This document shows positions 1 through 5,517 of a stretch of DNA of 5,517 nt, one piece after another (position 1 is the first letter of the stretch; every line of letters starts with the position of its first letter). The stretch covers positions 1-5,517 of the forward strand of contig CALGOO010000316.1 in assembly GCA_937960715.1 (NCBI GenBank), in the 5' to 3' direction. The stretch comes from an uncultured Candidatus Competibacteraceae bacterium. GTDB taxonomy: Bacteria > Pseudomonadota > Gammaproteobacteria > Competibacterales > Competibacteraceae. Both the position numbers and the translations under genes were made by a program. Below the pieces are notes generated by a model, which was not told the origin of the DNA, ran no database searches, and saw only the letters and a program-made list of their open reading frames with translations.

Positions 1-989
1 AGCGATTCCAGGGTGTAGAGCAAGCCGCCGCATTCGGCGTACAGCGGTTTGCCGGCCTGATGATGCCGCCGCAACGACTCGCGCATGGACGTATTGCTCG
101 CCAGCGTATCGAGATGCAGTTCCGGGTAGCCGCCGGGCAGATAAACGCTGTCCACTTGCGGCAATTCCTGATCCGCCAGCGGCGAGAAAAACACCAGTTC
201 CGCGCCCAGCGCTCGTAGCGTGTCCAGATTGGCGGGATACAGGAAGGCGAACGCGGTATCGCGGGCGATGCCGATGCGGGTGTTTTTCAGCAGGGGCGGC
301 GGCGTTTCCATGCTCGCGGCGGGGAAGGAAACCGCTGGCGGCAAGCGGGCCAGCCCCGTGTTGGCGACCCGCGCGGCGGCGCTTGCCAGCCGGCTTTCCA
401 GATCGGCGATTTCGGCGGCCTGCACCAGGCCCAGATGCCGGTCGGGCAGGGCGATTTCACCGTCGCGCGGCAGCCAGCCGAAATAGCGCAAATCCGGCGG
501 CAAGCTCTCGGCCAGCAGTTCGGCGTGGCCCGGTCCCGCGACCCGGTTGGCCAGCACCCCCGCGAAGGGGAGTTGCGGACGGTAATGCGCCAGGCCGTAA
601 GCGACCGCGCCGAAGGTCTGGGCCATGGCGTGCGCGTTGATCAAGGCCAGCACCGGCACGCCGAACAGCGCGGCCAGATCGGCGCTCGATGGCGTACCGT
701 CGAACAGGCCCATGACGCCTTCGATCAAAATCAAATCCGCTTCCTGGGCAGCCCGGTACAACAGGGCCTTGCAGTCGCGTTCGCCGACCATCCACAAGTC
801 CAGTTGATAAACCGGTTGACCGGAAGCCCGCTCCAGGATCATCGGGTCGAGAAAATCCGGCCCAGTCTTGAAGGCGCGCACGATGCGGCCGTGATTGCGG
901 TGATGACGCGCCAGCCCGGCGGTGACGGTGGTCTTGCCCTGACCGGAGGCCGGGGCGCTGAGCAGGAGGGCGGGGCAGGTGGCGGACAT
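1..989 (-). CDS. cbiA: Cobyrinate a,c-diamide synthase (CbiA/CobB family), C-terminus cut off by window edge
   Basis: This enzyme makes cobyrinic acid a,c-diamide in the cytoplasm by ATP- and glutamine-dependent amidation of the a and c carboxylates of the corrin ring. The 329 visible residues read without interruption from an ATG at 989. An N-terminal ATP-binding domain opens with the P-loop APASGQGKTT (residues 12-21), followed by KTGPDFLDP (41-49) and IEGVMGLFDG (89-98). A C-terminal glutamine amidotransferase domain shows LPGGYPELH (284-292) and the nucleophile motif YAECGGL with Cys320. The family is usually about 430-460 residues, so roughly 100-130 residues, including the amidotransferase histidine, lie beyond position 1. 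It is divergent from cbiD and no clear Shine-Dalgarno precedes the start. CobQ/CbiP cobyric acid synthase is less likely, because its domain spacing and motifs differ. Whether to call it cbiA or cobB depends on the pathway; neighbouring cbiD favours cbiA. Confidence 0.93.
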   Translation of the reverse strand, partial: MSATCPALLLSAPASGQGKTTVTAGLARHHRNHGRIVRAFKTGPDFLDPMILERASGQPVYQLDLWMVGERDCKALLYRAAQEADLILIEGVMGLFDGTPSSADLAALFGVPVLALINAHAMAQTFGAVAYGLAHYRPQLPFAGVLANRVAGPGHAELLAESLPPDLRYFGWLPRDGEIALPDRHLGLVQAAEIADLESRLASAAARVANTGLARLPPAVSFPAASMETPPPLLKNTRIGIARDTAFAFLYPANLDTLRALGAELVFFSPLADQELPQVDSVYLPGGYPELHLDTLASNTSMRESLRRHHQAGKPLYAECGGLLYTLES

Positions 990-999
990 GGCGTCGAAG

Positions 1000-1083
1000 G
1001 TAAGGGCAAGGGATGGAAGATTAACGAGATGGAAGATTAAAGTCTTTTGCCTTTTATCGCTGGCCTTTTGCCTTTACCCTTAC
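1000..1083. repeat. Short direct and inverted repeats filling the cbiA/cbiD divergent spacer
   Basis: The 97-base spacer (990-1086) is dominated by repeats. A 13-base direct repeat GATGGAAGATTAA lies at 1012-1024 and 1028-1040. An 11-base direct repeat CTTTTGCCTTT lies at 1044-1054 and 1065-1075. GTAAGGGCAAGGG at 1000-1012 pairs with CCTTTACCCTTAC at 1071-1083 as an inverted repeat matching at 11 of 13 positions. The top strand is purine-rich up to about 1042 and pyrimidine-rich after it. The promoters of both divergent genes should lie here, but I see no convincing -35/-10 pair, and the repeats extend almost to both start codons. It could be a small mobile repeat unit or a regulator-binding region; the sequence does not decide. 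Confidence 0.6.
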
Positions 1084-1086
1084 CGG

Positions 1087-2181
1087 ATGCGTCTTGAAAC
1101 CTCCGAAACTCGACAGCCCCTGCGCCATGGCTACACGACCGGCGCTTGCGCGACCGCAGCCACTCTGGCGGCGACGTACCGGTTACTGGCCGATCTTGCG
1201 CTCGATCGGGTGGAAATCACGCTGCCGCGCGGCCAGCGGCCCGTGTTCCGGCTGGAATACTGCCGGTTGACGGCGGCGGGAGCCGAGGCGGCGACGATCA
1301 AGGACGCCGGCGACGATCCCGACGTGACCCATGGGGCGCTGATTTTCGCCCAAGTGGTGTTGAGCGAGTCGCCGGGAGTGCGTTTCCATGCCGGGCCGGG
1401 CGTAGGCACGGTGACCCAGCCCGGCTTGCCCATTCCACCGGGCGAGCCGGCCATCAATCCGACGCCGCGCCGGATGATTGCCGAACATCTGATGCGACTG
1501 GCGGCCGAGCAGGGCTATCGCGGCGGCTTCGAAGTCGCCATCGGGATCGAGAACGGCGCGGAACTGGCGTTGAAAACGCTCAATCCCCGGCTGGGCATCG
1601 TCGGCGGATTATCCATCCTCGGCACGACCGGCATTGTCCGACCGTTTTCCTGCGCCGCCTATGTGGCCTCCATCCAGCAGGCCATCGACGTGGCTCGCGC
1701 CAACGGTCTCCTCCACATCATCGCCTGCACCGGTGCTACCAGCGAGCAAACCATGCGCGCGCATTATTCGTTGCCGGACATGGCGCTGATCGAAATGGGC
1801 GATTTCGTCGGGGCGGTGCTCAAACACCTGCGACGCGCGCCGGTTCCCCGCCTCACGCTGGCCGGTGGTTTCGGCAAGATCAGCAAGCTGGCGGCGGGCC
1901 ATCTGGATTTGCATAGCCGCAGTTCCAGCGTCGATCTCGTATTGCTGGCGGTGGAAGCGGCGGCGCTGGGCGCGGACGCGGCGTTGCAAGCGGCGATGCG
2001 AACCGCCAACACCAGCCAACGGGCGCTGGCGTTGGCCCATGCGGCGGGTTTGCCGCTGGGCGACCGAATTTGCGTCATGGCGCGCGATCAGTCCCGCATC
2101 ATTGCGCTGCCGGAGGTGGCGGTGGAAGTGTGGGCCACCGACCGCGAGGGCCGGCCGGTCGGTCATGCCGATTTTGCTTGA
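1087..2181 (+). CDS. cbiD: Cobalt-precorrin-5B (C1)-methyltransferase CbiD
   Basis: CbiD methylates C1 of the corrin precursor with S-adenosylmethionine, around the ring-contraction and deacylation steps of the cobalt-early B12 route; it acts in the cytoplasm. From the ATG at 1087 the protein is 364 residues, normal for the family. Conserved blocks are HGYTTGACATAA (14-25), IKDAGDDPDVTHGA (71-84), GVGTVTQPGLPIPPGEPAIN (105-124), LGIVGGLSILGTTGIVRPFS (169-188), CTGATSEQT (214-222), MGDFVG (237-242) and GGFGKISKLAAGHLDLHS (260-277). The reading frame stays open upstream to 979, but that would overlap cbiA and read through the repeat spacer, while the family normally begins shortly before the RxGYTTG block. 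No good Shine-Dalgarno precedes 1087; the preceding bases are pyrimidine-rich. It is first in a probable three-gene rightward unit with the unknown gene and cobK. Confidence 0.95.
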   Translation: MRLETSETRQPLRHGYTTGACATAATLAATYRLLADLALDRVEITLPRGQRPVFRLEYCRLTAAGAEAATIKDAGDDPDVTHGALIFAQVVLSESPGVRFHAGPGVGTVTQPGLPIPPGEPAINPTPRRMIAEHLMRLAAEQGYRGGFEVAIGIENGAELALKTLNPRLGIVGGLSILGTTGIVRPFSCAAYVASIQQAIDVARANGLLHIIACTGATSEQTMRAHYSLPDMALIEMGDFVGAVLKHLRRAPVPRLTLAGGFGKISKLAAGHLDLHSRSSSVDLVLLAVEAAALGADAALQAAMRTANTSQRALALAHAAGLPLGDRICVMARDQSRIIALPEVAVEVWATDREGRPVGHADFA

Positions 2182-2217
2182 GCATGTTCGCCGGCCCTTG
2201 CTTTGCGGGGGGGTTGA

Positions 2218-2922
2218 ATGAATAGCGATTCTCTCAAGATGACTTACACGTACGCCTTTCGAAATGGCGCCACCAAGACCTTCGACGTGCTCCTTGACCG
2301 AAAGACGCTTGGTCTCAGGATGAAACCTCCCGTCCGGCCGCCATCCTGGACTTTCCTAAGGCAAGATCAGTGCGCGAATTGTTCGCTTGACGCGCGCGAT
2401 CATCCGTTCTGTCCCGTGGCGCTGAACTTCGCCGACATCGCCGAGCACTTCGCCCACGCGGTGTCCTACGAGGAGGTGCATGTCGTGGTCACCACCGAGG
2501 AGCGGATTTATTCAAGGGATACCACGCTCCAGCAAGGCTTGACTTCGCTCCTGGGCATCATCATGCCTACGAGCGGCTGCCCGGTTCTTGAGCCGCTCAA
2601 ACCCATGGTGCGGTTCCACCTTCCCTTCGCGACGATCACCGAGACGGTTTTTAGGATGGTCTCCATGTGTCTGGTCGCTCAGAATCTGCGCCATGGCGAG
2701 GGGAAATCATTCGACTTTGGCCTTGGCGAGTTGGCGAAAATTTATGCCGAGGTTGCGATCGTAAACCGGGATTTCGTTCGACGCCTGCGCGATGCGTCGA
2801 TGGAAGACGCCAACATCAACGCGTTGGTGGGCCTTGACTGTTTTGCCACCATGGTTCCCCTGATCGCCGAGGATACACTCAACGAGATCAAGCAGTATTT
2901 CTCGGCCTTTCTAAGGCAGTGA
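2218..2922 (+). CDS. Unrecognised 234-residue cytoplasmic protein with C-x2-C-x9-C and SGCP/HLPF motifs
   Basis: I do not recognise a function. The predicted protein has no signal peptide or membrane segment. A short beta-like N-terminus (YTYAFRNG, TFDVLLDRKT) is followed by QCANC (Cys52, Cys55) and FCPVA (Cys65), then a VHVVVTTEERIYSRDT stretch (87-102), a central MPTSGCP (Cys121) and MVRFHLPF (130-137) block, and an alpha-helical C-terminal third containing DANINAL (197-203). The cysteine pattern suggests a metal or Fe-S site. From memory it resembles an uncharacterised family, perhaps DUF6901; that is unverified. The start at 2218 has a G-run just upstream (2207-2213); an ATG at 2239 (MTYTYAF) is an alternative. 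It sits 36 bases after cbiD and 9 before cobK, so it is probably co-transcribed. Hand counts of four 60-base lines give 48-62% GC, against about 70-72% in cbiD and cobK, which hints at later insertion. Confidence 0.85.
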   Translation: MNSDSLKMTYTYAFRNGATKTFDVLLDRKTLGLRMKPPVRPPSWTFLRQDQCANCSLDARDHPFCPVALNFADIAEHFAHAVSYEEVHVVVTTEERIYSRDTTLQQGLTSLLGIIMPTSGCPVLEPLKPMVRFHLPFATITETVFRMVSMCLVAQNLRHGEGKSFDFGLGELAKIYAEVAIVNRDFVRRLRDASMEDANINALVGLDCFATMVPLIAEDTLNEIKQYFSAFLRQ

Positions 2923-2931
2923 CGGGGAAAA

Positions 2932-3657
2932 ATGCGCGTCCTGATTCTGGGCGGCATCGGCGAGGCGGTGGAACTGGCGCGGCGGTTGGCCCCGATTCAC
3001 CCGGTAACCTATAGCGTCGCGGGCAAGGGGCGGGTGTTGGAGTTGCCCTGTGCGACGCGGGTGGGCGGTTTTGGCGGCGCGGAAGGTTTGGCGGCGTTTC
3101 TGGGCGAGAACGACATCGAATTGCTGATCGACGCCACCCATCCCCACGCCGCGCGCATCAGCCGGAACGCGGCGCGAGCGACTCGGTTGGCTGGAATTCC
3201 GCTCTGGGCCTACCGGCGCCCAGCGTGGCGACCGGGACCCGGCGACGATTGGCGCTTCGCGGCCGATTGGGCCGGGATCATGGTGGCGTTGCGGGAATTT
3301 CACCGACCGTTTTTCACCATTGGCCTGGAACCCTTGCGCCATGTGGCGGAAATCCCGCTGGAGCAGCATTGGCTGGTGCGCTGTCTGGCGGCGGAACCGC
3401 CCGCCTCTTCGCGCCTGACCCTGTTGTGCGCCACTGGACCCTTTACCCTGGAGCGGGAATTGACTCTACTGCGGGAAAATCGGATCGACGTGTTGGTGGC
3501 CAAGCACAGCGGTGGCGGCGCGGTCGAGGCCAAGCTGGCGGCGGCGCGACAACTGGGCATTCCTGTCGTGCTGCTGGAACGGCCGGCCCTGCCAGGGGTG
3601 GATCGGGAATTCGCCGAAATAGCGCGACTGGCGGCCGAGTTGGGGCAAAGAGGGTGA
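2932..3657 (+). CDS. cobK: Precorrin-6A / cobalt-precorrin-6A reductase (CobK/CbiJ)
   Basis: This NAD(P)H-dependent cytoplasmic enzyme reduces a macrocycle double bond of (cobalt-)precorrin-6A to give precorrin-6B, the step just after CbiD. At 241 residues it is typical for the family. Visible motifs are the nucleotide-binding N-terminus MRVLILGGIGEAVELA (1-16), VGGFGG (44-49), IDATHPHAARIS (66-77), the ATGPFTLERE block (167-176) and the C-terminal signature AKHSGGGAVEAKLAAARQLG (190-209) followed by IPVVLLERP. The ATG at 2932 has a GGGGAAAA Shine-Dalgarno-like run just before it and lies 9 bases after the preceding stop, so translation is probably coupled to the upstream genes. With cbiD present, the in vivo substrate is probably the cobalt form (CbiJ role). 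It ends 8 bases from the convergent minus-strand gene. Confidence 0.93.
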   Translation: MRVLILGGIGEAVELARRLAPIHPVTYSVAGKGRVLELPCATRVGGFGGAEGLAAFLGENDIELLIDATHPHAARISRNAARATRLAGIPLWAYRRPAWRPGPGDDWRFAADWAGIMVALREFHRPFFTIGLEPLRHVAEIPLEQHWLVRCLAAEPPASSRLTLLCATGPFTLERELTLLRENRIDVLVAKHSGGGAVEAKLAAARQLGIPVVLLERPALPGVDREFAEIARLAAELGQRG

Positions 3658-3665
3658 ATGCGGTT

Positions 3666-4187
3666 TTATTTTTTGGATGAGGTATCAGTGGGTTGGGTGT
3701 TGGCGGCGAAGATATGAAACATCTTTTCATCCCATTCCGCCGGCAAGCATTGCGCGACTTTTTGGGTTTGCACCGATAGGCGAATATCCTCGAGAGTCAC
3801 GGTGACCCCTCGAATAAAGGTGGCGCAGTCGTTGGTGGTCAAGCGAGTGGACGGGTCCGCCGGGCGCGAGCTTTCGACCAGCAGGGTTCGGTTTTTGCCG
3901 GTGCGCACCACCCGCACCTCGCCCGCCGCGTTTCGGCTGAACTGGCAGGGAGCCGGAAAATCGAAATCGACCGCCCCAGTTTTGCCGGCGCCTTCGTAAG
4001 TCAAGCGACAGCCAGCCAGGCTCAGCTTGAAGTTACCGACATGGGCGGTTTGCGCGCTCGATGGCGCGCTCGATTGAGCCGAAGGTGGTGGAGGTATTGG
4101 CCGTCCTTCGGGAAATTCTTTTCCGGCATGACCGGGGTTGCAGGCGAGAACCGCCAGGGAAAGCAGCAGGCACCTTTTCTCGATCAT
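3666..4187 (-). CDS. Exported four-cysteine protein, probable immunity partner of the adjacent Tae4
   Basis: The 173-residue product starts at the ATG at 4187, chosen because GGGAGGT lies 8 bases upstream and this start alone gives a clean export signal. Residues 1-21 have a basic start (MIEKR), a hydrophobic core (LLLSLAVL) and then either a lipobox-like VLAC (Cys16, next residue Asn, an outer-membrane-type sorting signal) or signal peptidase I cleavage after GHA. A Pro/Ser/Ala linker (29-49) leads to a domain that looks beta-rich (50-162) with Cys60, Cys81, Cys121 and Cys147, enough for two disulfides, and a conserved-looking PAEWDEKMF near the end. It follows tae4 after one base. Its periplasmic location and position fit an immunity protein that blocks the amidase in the periplasm. 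It does not resemble the alpha-helical Tai4 family, so the role is inferred from context. A non-immunity periplasmic protein is possible. Confidence 0.72.
   Translation of the reverse strand: MIEKRCLLLSLAVLACNPGHAGKEFPEGRPIPPPPSAQSSAPSSAQTAHVGNFKLSLAGCRLTYEGAGKTGAVDFDFPAPCQFSRNAAGEVRVVRTGKNRTLLVESSRPADPSTRLTTNDCATFIRGVTVTLEDIRLSVQTQKVAQCLPAEWDEKMFHIFAANTQPTDTSSKK
4051..4074. repeat. Two tandem 12-base units encoding the Ser/Ala linker
   Basis: TGCGCGCTCGAT (4051-4062) is followed directly by GGCGCGCTCGAT (4063-4074), differing only at the first base, and a degenerate third copy may begin after them. On the minus strand they encode the SSAP/SSAQ repeats in the linker of the exported protein. 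The unit is a multiple of three, so copy changes would alter linker length without breaking the frame. Confidence 0.75.
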
Positions 4188-4188
4188 C

Positions 4189-4605
4189 CTAAATGACCTC
4201 CCAAAACCAGGTTTGCTTGCAGGAATCGATGTATTCGCCGGTTTTGGTTTCGCCATTGTTCCAAAGATCGAAGTGATCGCCGCGACCGCCGCGAAAACCG
4301 GTGATGTCTTTGAAAAAGAGCAGGCCGGTCTTGCCGTTGACCGTGGCGCGGCTTTCGTTCGCCGTTTTGGAAATCTTGGGACGACCCACCTGCTTCCACA
4401 GGTAGTTGGCCAGGGACTCGGCGCCACGCGCGTGGCCGTGCTTGCATTTGGGCTCGGTGTACTGGGTCAGATGAAAGCCGGCGTTGATGAGGCAGACGCT
4501 CATACGAATCGCGCATTGATTTTCCCAGCCCTGATTGCAGGGATGTTGTTCGGTGGGGTAGCTCGACCAAAGTGAAAGGAAGGTGGGTAGCGTGCGTTTG
4601 GCCAT
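4189..4605 (-). CDS. tae4: Type VI secretion amidase effector Tae4 (peptidoglycan endopeptidase toxin)
   Basis: Tae4 toxins are injected by the type VI secretion system into the periplasm of rival Gram-negative cells, where they cut the D-Glu-mDAP bond of peptidoglycan stem peptides and cause lysis. The 138-residue product carries the family pattern: FLSLWSSYP (9-17), the nucleophile motif WENQCAIRMS with Cys31, the HARGAESLANYLW block (58-70), GKTGLLFFKDITGFRGG (91-107) with the catalytic-histidine motif GDHFDLWN (His111), and the terminal QTWFWEV. I cannot assign the acidic triad member with certainty. No signal peptide is seen, as expected for T6SS delivery. Characterised Tae4 proteins are usually about 160-190 residues, so this is a compact version, but every core motif is present. 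The ATG at 4605 is fixed by an AAGGAGG site 5 bases upstream. GC is about 48-62% in sampled lines, lower than the B12 genes, consistent with acquired cargo. No T6SS apparatus gene is visible. Confidence 0.93.
   Translation of the reverse strand: MAKRTLPTFLSLWSSYPTEQHPCNQGWENQCAIRMSVCLINAGFHLTQYTEPKCKHGHARGAESLANYLWKQVGRPKISKTANESRATVNGKTGLLFFKDITGFRGGRGDHFDLWNNGETKTGEYIDSCKQTWFWEVI
4196..4202 (-). promoter_or_regulatory. Ribosome binding site of the candidate immunity gene, inside tae4
   Basis: GGGAGGT on the minus strand lies in the last codons of tae4 (Gly-Glu-Val region), 8 bases before the ATG at 4187. The tae4 stop and this start read TAG-G-ATG, so ribosomes finishing the toxin are placed at the partner gene. 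The site decides the start of the exported protein against longer in-frame readings that begin within tae4. Confidence 0.8.
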
Positions 4606-4686
4606 GGATTCCTCCTTATTGAGTGTGAGACTGATGTTAGCAAGGTTCGGGCCAACACAATAAGATCCGATTTCGTGTCAATAAAA
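4606..4686 (-). promoter_or_regulatory. AT-richer spacer upstream of tae4, probable promoter region
   Basis: The 81 bases between tae4 and the decayed gene are richer in A and T than their surroundings. On the minus strand a perfect TTGACA sits at 4676-4681, but the nearest -10-like hexamer (TATTGT, 4657-4662) is only 13 bases away. TTGTGT with TAACAT, 15 bases apart, is an alternative. Neither pair is convincing. The strong Shine-Dalgarno for tae4 is at 4611-4617. Confidence 0.3.
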
Positions 4687-5236
4687 TTACAAATTTAGGG
4701 CTTGCAGCCGTTCCTCGAAGCGGGGTTTGGTGATGCCGTCGTGGGGGGGCCGAGGCGTCGAAGATGATGTGGGCCTTGGTCAAGTTCCGCCGTTTCGCCC
4801 GCTTGTCATCAAGCCCCAACATTAGCGTGATCCTGTCGGCGTACGGGTCCGCCCCTTGAGGGCGCGCCAGGGCGAGCATGACCTTGCCGCCGCCGGAGTA
4901 CGCCGCCAGGACGATGCGCTCGACTTTGCCCGGGTCGTCGAATGTGGGAATCGGCGGGCTGGGCTTTTCCTTTTGCAGTTCCGCCGAGACCAGGGGCAAG
5001 TACCATTGCGGAACGTCGGGTGGGATGGTGTCCGCCTCGTCGCCGCCCGGAATACCACCCTGCGCGATCTGCGAGAGGGTGGGCGCTCAAAGTGACCTGC
5101 TTACTGGATTTGGACTGTCCAAACTGGTCCGCAAGTCGTGATCGGTTTGCTGGAAATAGTCGCGAATCGAAGTTTGGCCGGTGCCGTGCGGGAAGAGGAT
5201 GAGGTTGGCTTTCTCGCCGGCTTTGAAACCGCCCGA
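4687..5236 (-). pseudogene. Decayed gene, possibly alpha/beta-hydrolase-like
   Basis: Most of this interval reads as protein in one minus-strand frame with defects. Starting near GGFKAGEKANLILFPHG (about 5233 downward), the frame continues through TSIRDYFQQTDHDLRTSL, hits an in-frame TGA at 5087-5089, resumes with PTLSQIAQGGIPGGDEADT and VPQWYLPLVSAELQKEK, and reaches ERIVLAAYSGGGKVMLALAR, whose AYSGGG resembles a serine-hydrolase nucleophile elbow. At the seven-C run (G run at 4743-4749 on the plus strand) the frame is lost; removing one C restores HDGITKPRFEERLQALNL followed by a TAA at 4687-4689. Near the internal stop, a frame switch joining QVTLSA to APTLSQ would also bypass the TGA, so an indel there is possible. 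Upstream of 5236 the frame has stops. The hydrolase assignment rests on the elbow-like motif and ILFPHG only and is weak; the decay is clearer than the identity. Confidence 0.6.
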
Positions 5237-5376
5237 TTACCCACAAATGCCAACCAATTATATGATTTTGATGAGTTGGCCGCCGTGGACATCGCGTCAG
5301 CGTCCACTTTGCGATGGTTGGTCGAGGTTTTCCTTGAGGACTGGAAGTGAGCTGAAGGATGGGGTGGTTGGCCCCT
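5237..5376. other. Eroded stretch between two broken genes, nothing identified
   Basis: All minus-strand frames here are interrupted or lack recognisable motifs, and the plus-strand open frame across part of it (5138-5350) has no ribosome binding site or familiar motif. It probably holds remains of the start of the hydrolase-like gene and the end of the Cas6-like gene. Confidence 0.4.
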
Positions 5377-5517
5377 CATCTGGGCCACATGCAGCAGTTC
5401 CAGCGCGCCCGCGATCCCGGCCCAACCCGCCCTGCCCGGCTTGGCTCAAGGCGTGGACGACATAGGGCAACTGGCGGTTGCCGTGGCCAAACAGGGTCAC
5501 GCTCAGATTCAGGATCG
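5377..5517 (-). pseudogene. Frameshifted fragment resembling CRISPR endoribonuclease Cas6 (RAMP core), running off the edge
   Basis: Cas6 cuts CRISPR precursor RNA within its repeats. Here the minus strand enters the window in a frame reading ILNLSVTLFGHGNRQLPYVV, then HALSQAGQGGLGRDRGR. This resembles the LTLFGxxxxYLPYxxxAL...GxGxxRGRF core of Cas6-type RAMP proteins, including the glycine-rich RNA-binding loop. After that the frame is wrong: dropping one G near 5403-5408 restores GRLELLHVAQM, the expected continuation. Past VAQM I see no further family similarity in any frame, so the C-terminal part appears lost or badly eroded. The N-terminal part would lie beyond 5517. No CRISPR repeats or other cas genes are visible. 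The call rests on motif memory; another RAMP-fold Cas protein is the main alternative. Confidence 0.5.

Noticed and set aside
435..1040. 201-residue plus-strand open frame opposite cbiA
   Set aside because: It is antisense to a clearly identified CbiA reading frame and has no recognisable motifs; GC-rich coding DNA commonly leaves such open frames.
1000..1083. Possible CRISPR array from the spaced direct repeats
   Set aside because: Each repeat is only 11-13 bases with two copies and no regular spacers.
990..1086. Possible cobalamin riboswitch upstream of cbiD or cbiA
   Set aside because: At 97 bases the spacer is too short for a full cobalamin riboswitch and contains no B12-box.
3430..3437. 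GCCACTGG, resembling the B12-box of cobalamin riboswitches
   Set aside because: It lies inside the cobK coding sequence with no leader position or surrounding riboswitch structure, so it is most likely chance.
3658..3717. Short plus-strand reading frame just after cobK (19 residues)
   Set aside because: It has no similarity, and it lies opposite the end of the exported-protein gene.
4188..4427. N-terminal extension of the exported protein to 4427
   Set aside because: It would overlap tae4 by 239 bases and bury the signal peptide; the ATG at 4187 has its own ribosome binding site.
4138..4575. 145-residue plus-strand open frame across tae4
   Set aside because: It opposes the motif-rich Tae4 frame, and its hydrophobic look comes from antisense composition.
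5138..5350. 70-residue plus-strand open frame in the decayed region
   Set aside because: There is no ribosome binding site or family motif, and it overlaps antisense the better-supported minus-strand remnant.

Overview
The window reads as a fragment of a GC-rich proteobacterial chromosome, most likely gammaproteobacterial; that placement is an inference from codon use, the diderm-type toxin and the gene content, not from a marker gene. It holds three cobalamin (vitamin B12) biosynthesis genes, one unrecognised gene set among them, a compact toxin/candidate-immunity pair, and a decayed stretch with at least two broken genes.

Left half (1-3657): a partial cobyrinate a,c-diamide synthase gene (cbiA/cobB type) runs leftward off the edge. 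Across a 97-base divergent spacer, cbiD (cobalt-precorrin-5B C1-methyltransferase) starts rightward, followed by an unrecognised 234-residue protein with a C-x2-C-x9-C motif and then cobK (precorrin-6A reductase). CbiD and CobK act at neighbouring steps of corrin ring synthesis, and CbiA amidates the resulting cobyrinic acid. CbiD points to the cobalt-early (anaerobic-type) route. The unrecognised gene has clearly lower GC than its neighbours and no visible link to B12. The divergent spacer is built of short direct and inverted repeats, and neither flanking gene has a clear Shine-Dalgarno sequence.

Middle (3666-4605, minus strand): a Tae4-type type VI secretion amidase effector gene is followed after a single base by a gene for a small exported, four-cysteine protein. 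Position and export make that protein the probable immunity partner, but it does not look like the known helical Tai4 immunity family. No T6SS structural gene is in the window, so this looks like an orphan effector/immunity island. It ends tail-to-tail with cobK, 8 bases apart.

Right end (4687-5517, minus strand): no intact gene. Conceptual translation with frame corrections gives (i) a decayed alpha/beta-hydrolase-like gene with a frameshift at a seven-C run and an in-frame stop, and (ii) at the edge, a frameshifted piece resembling the conserved core of CRISPR-associated endoribonuclease Cas6. This stretch looks like eroding accessory DNA next to the toxin locus.
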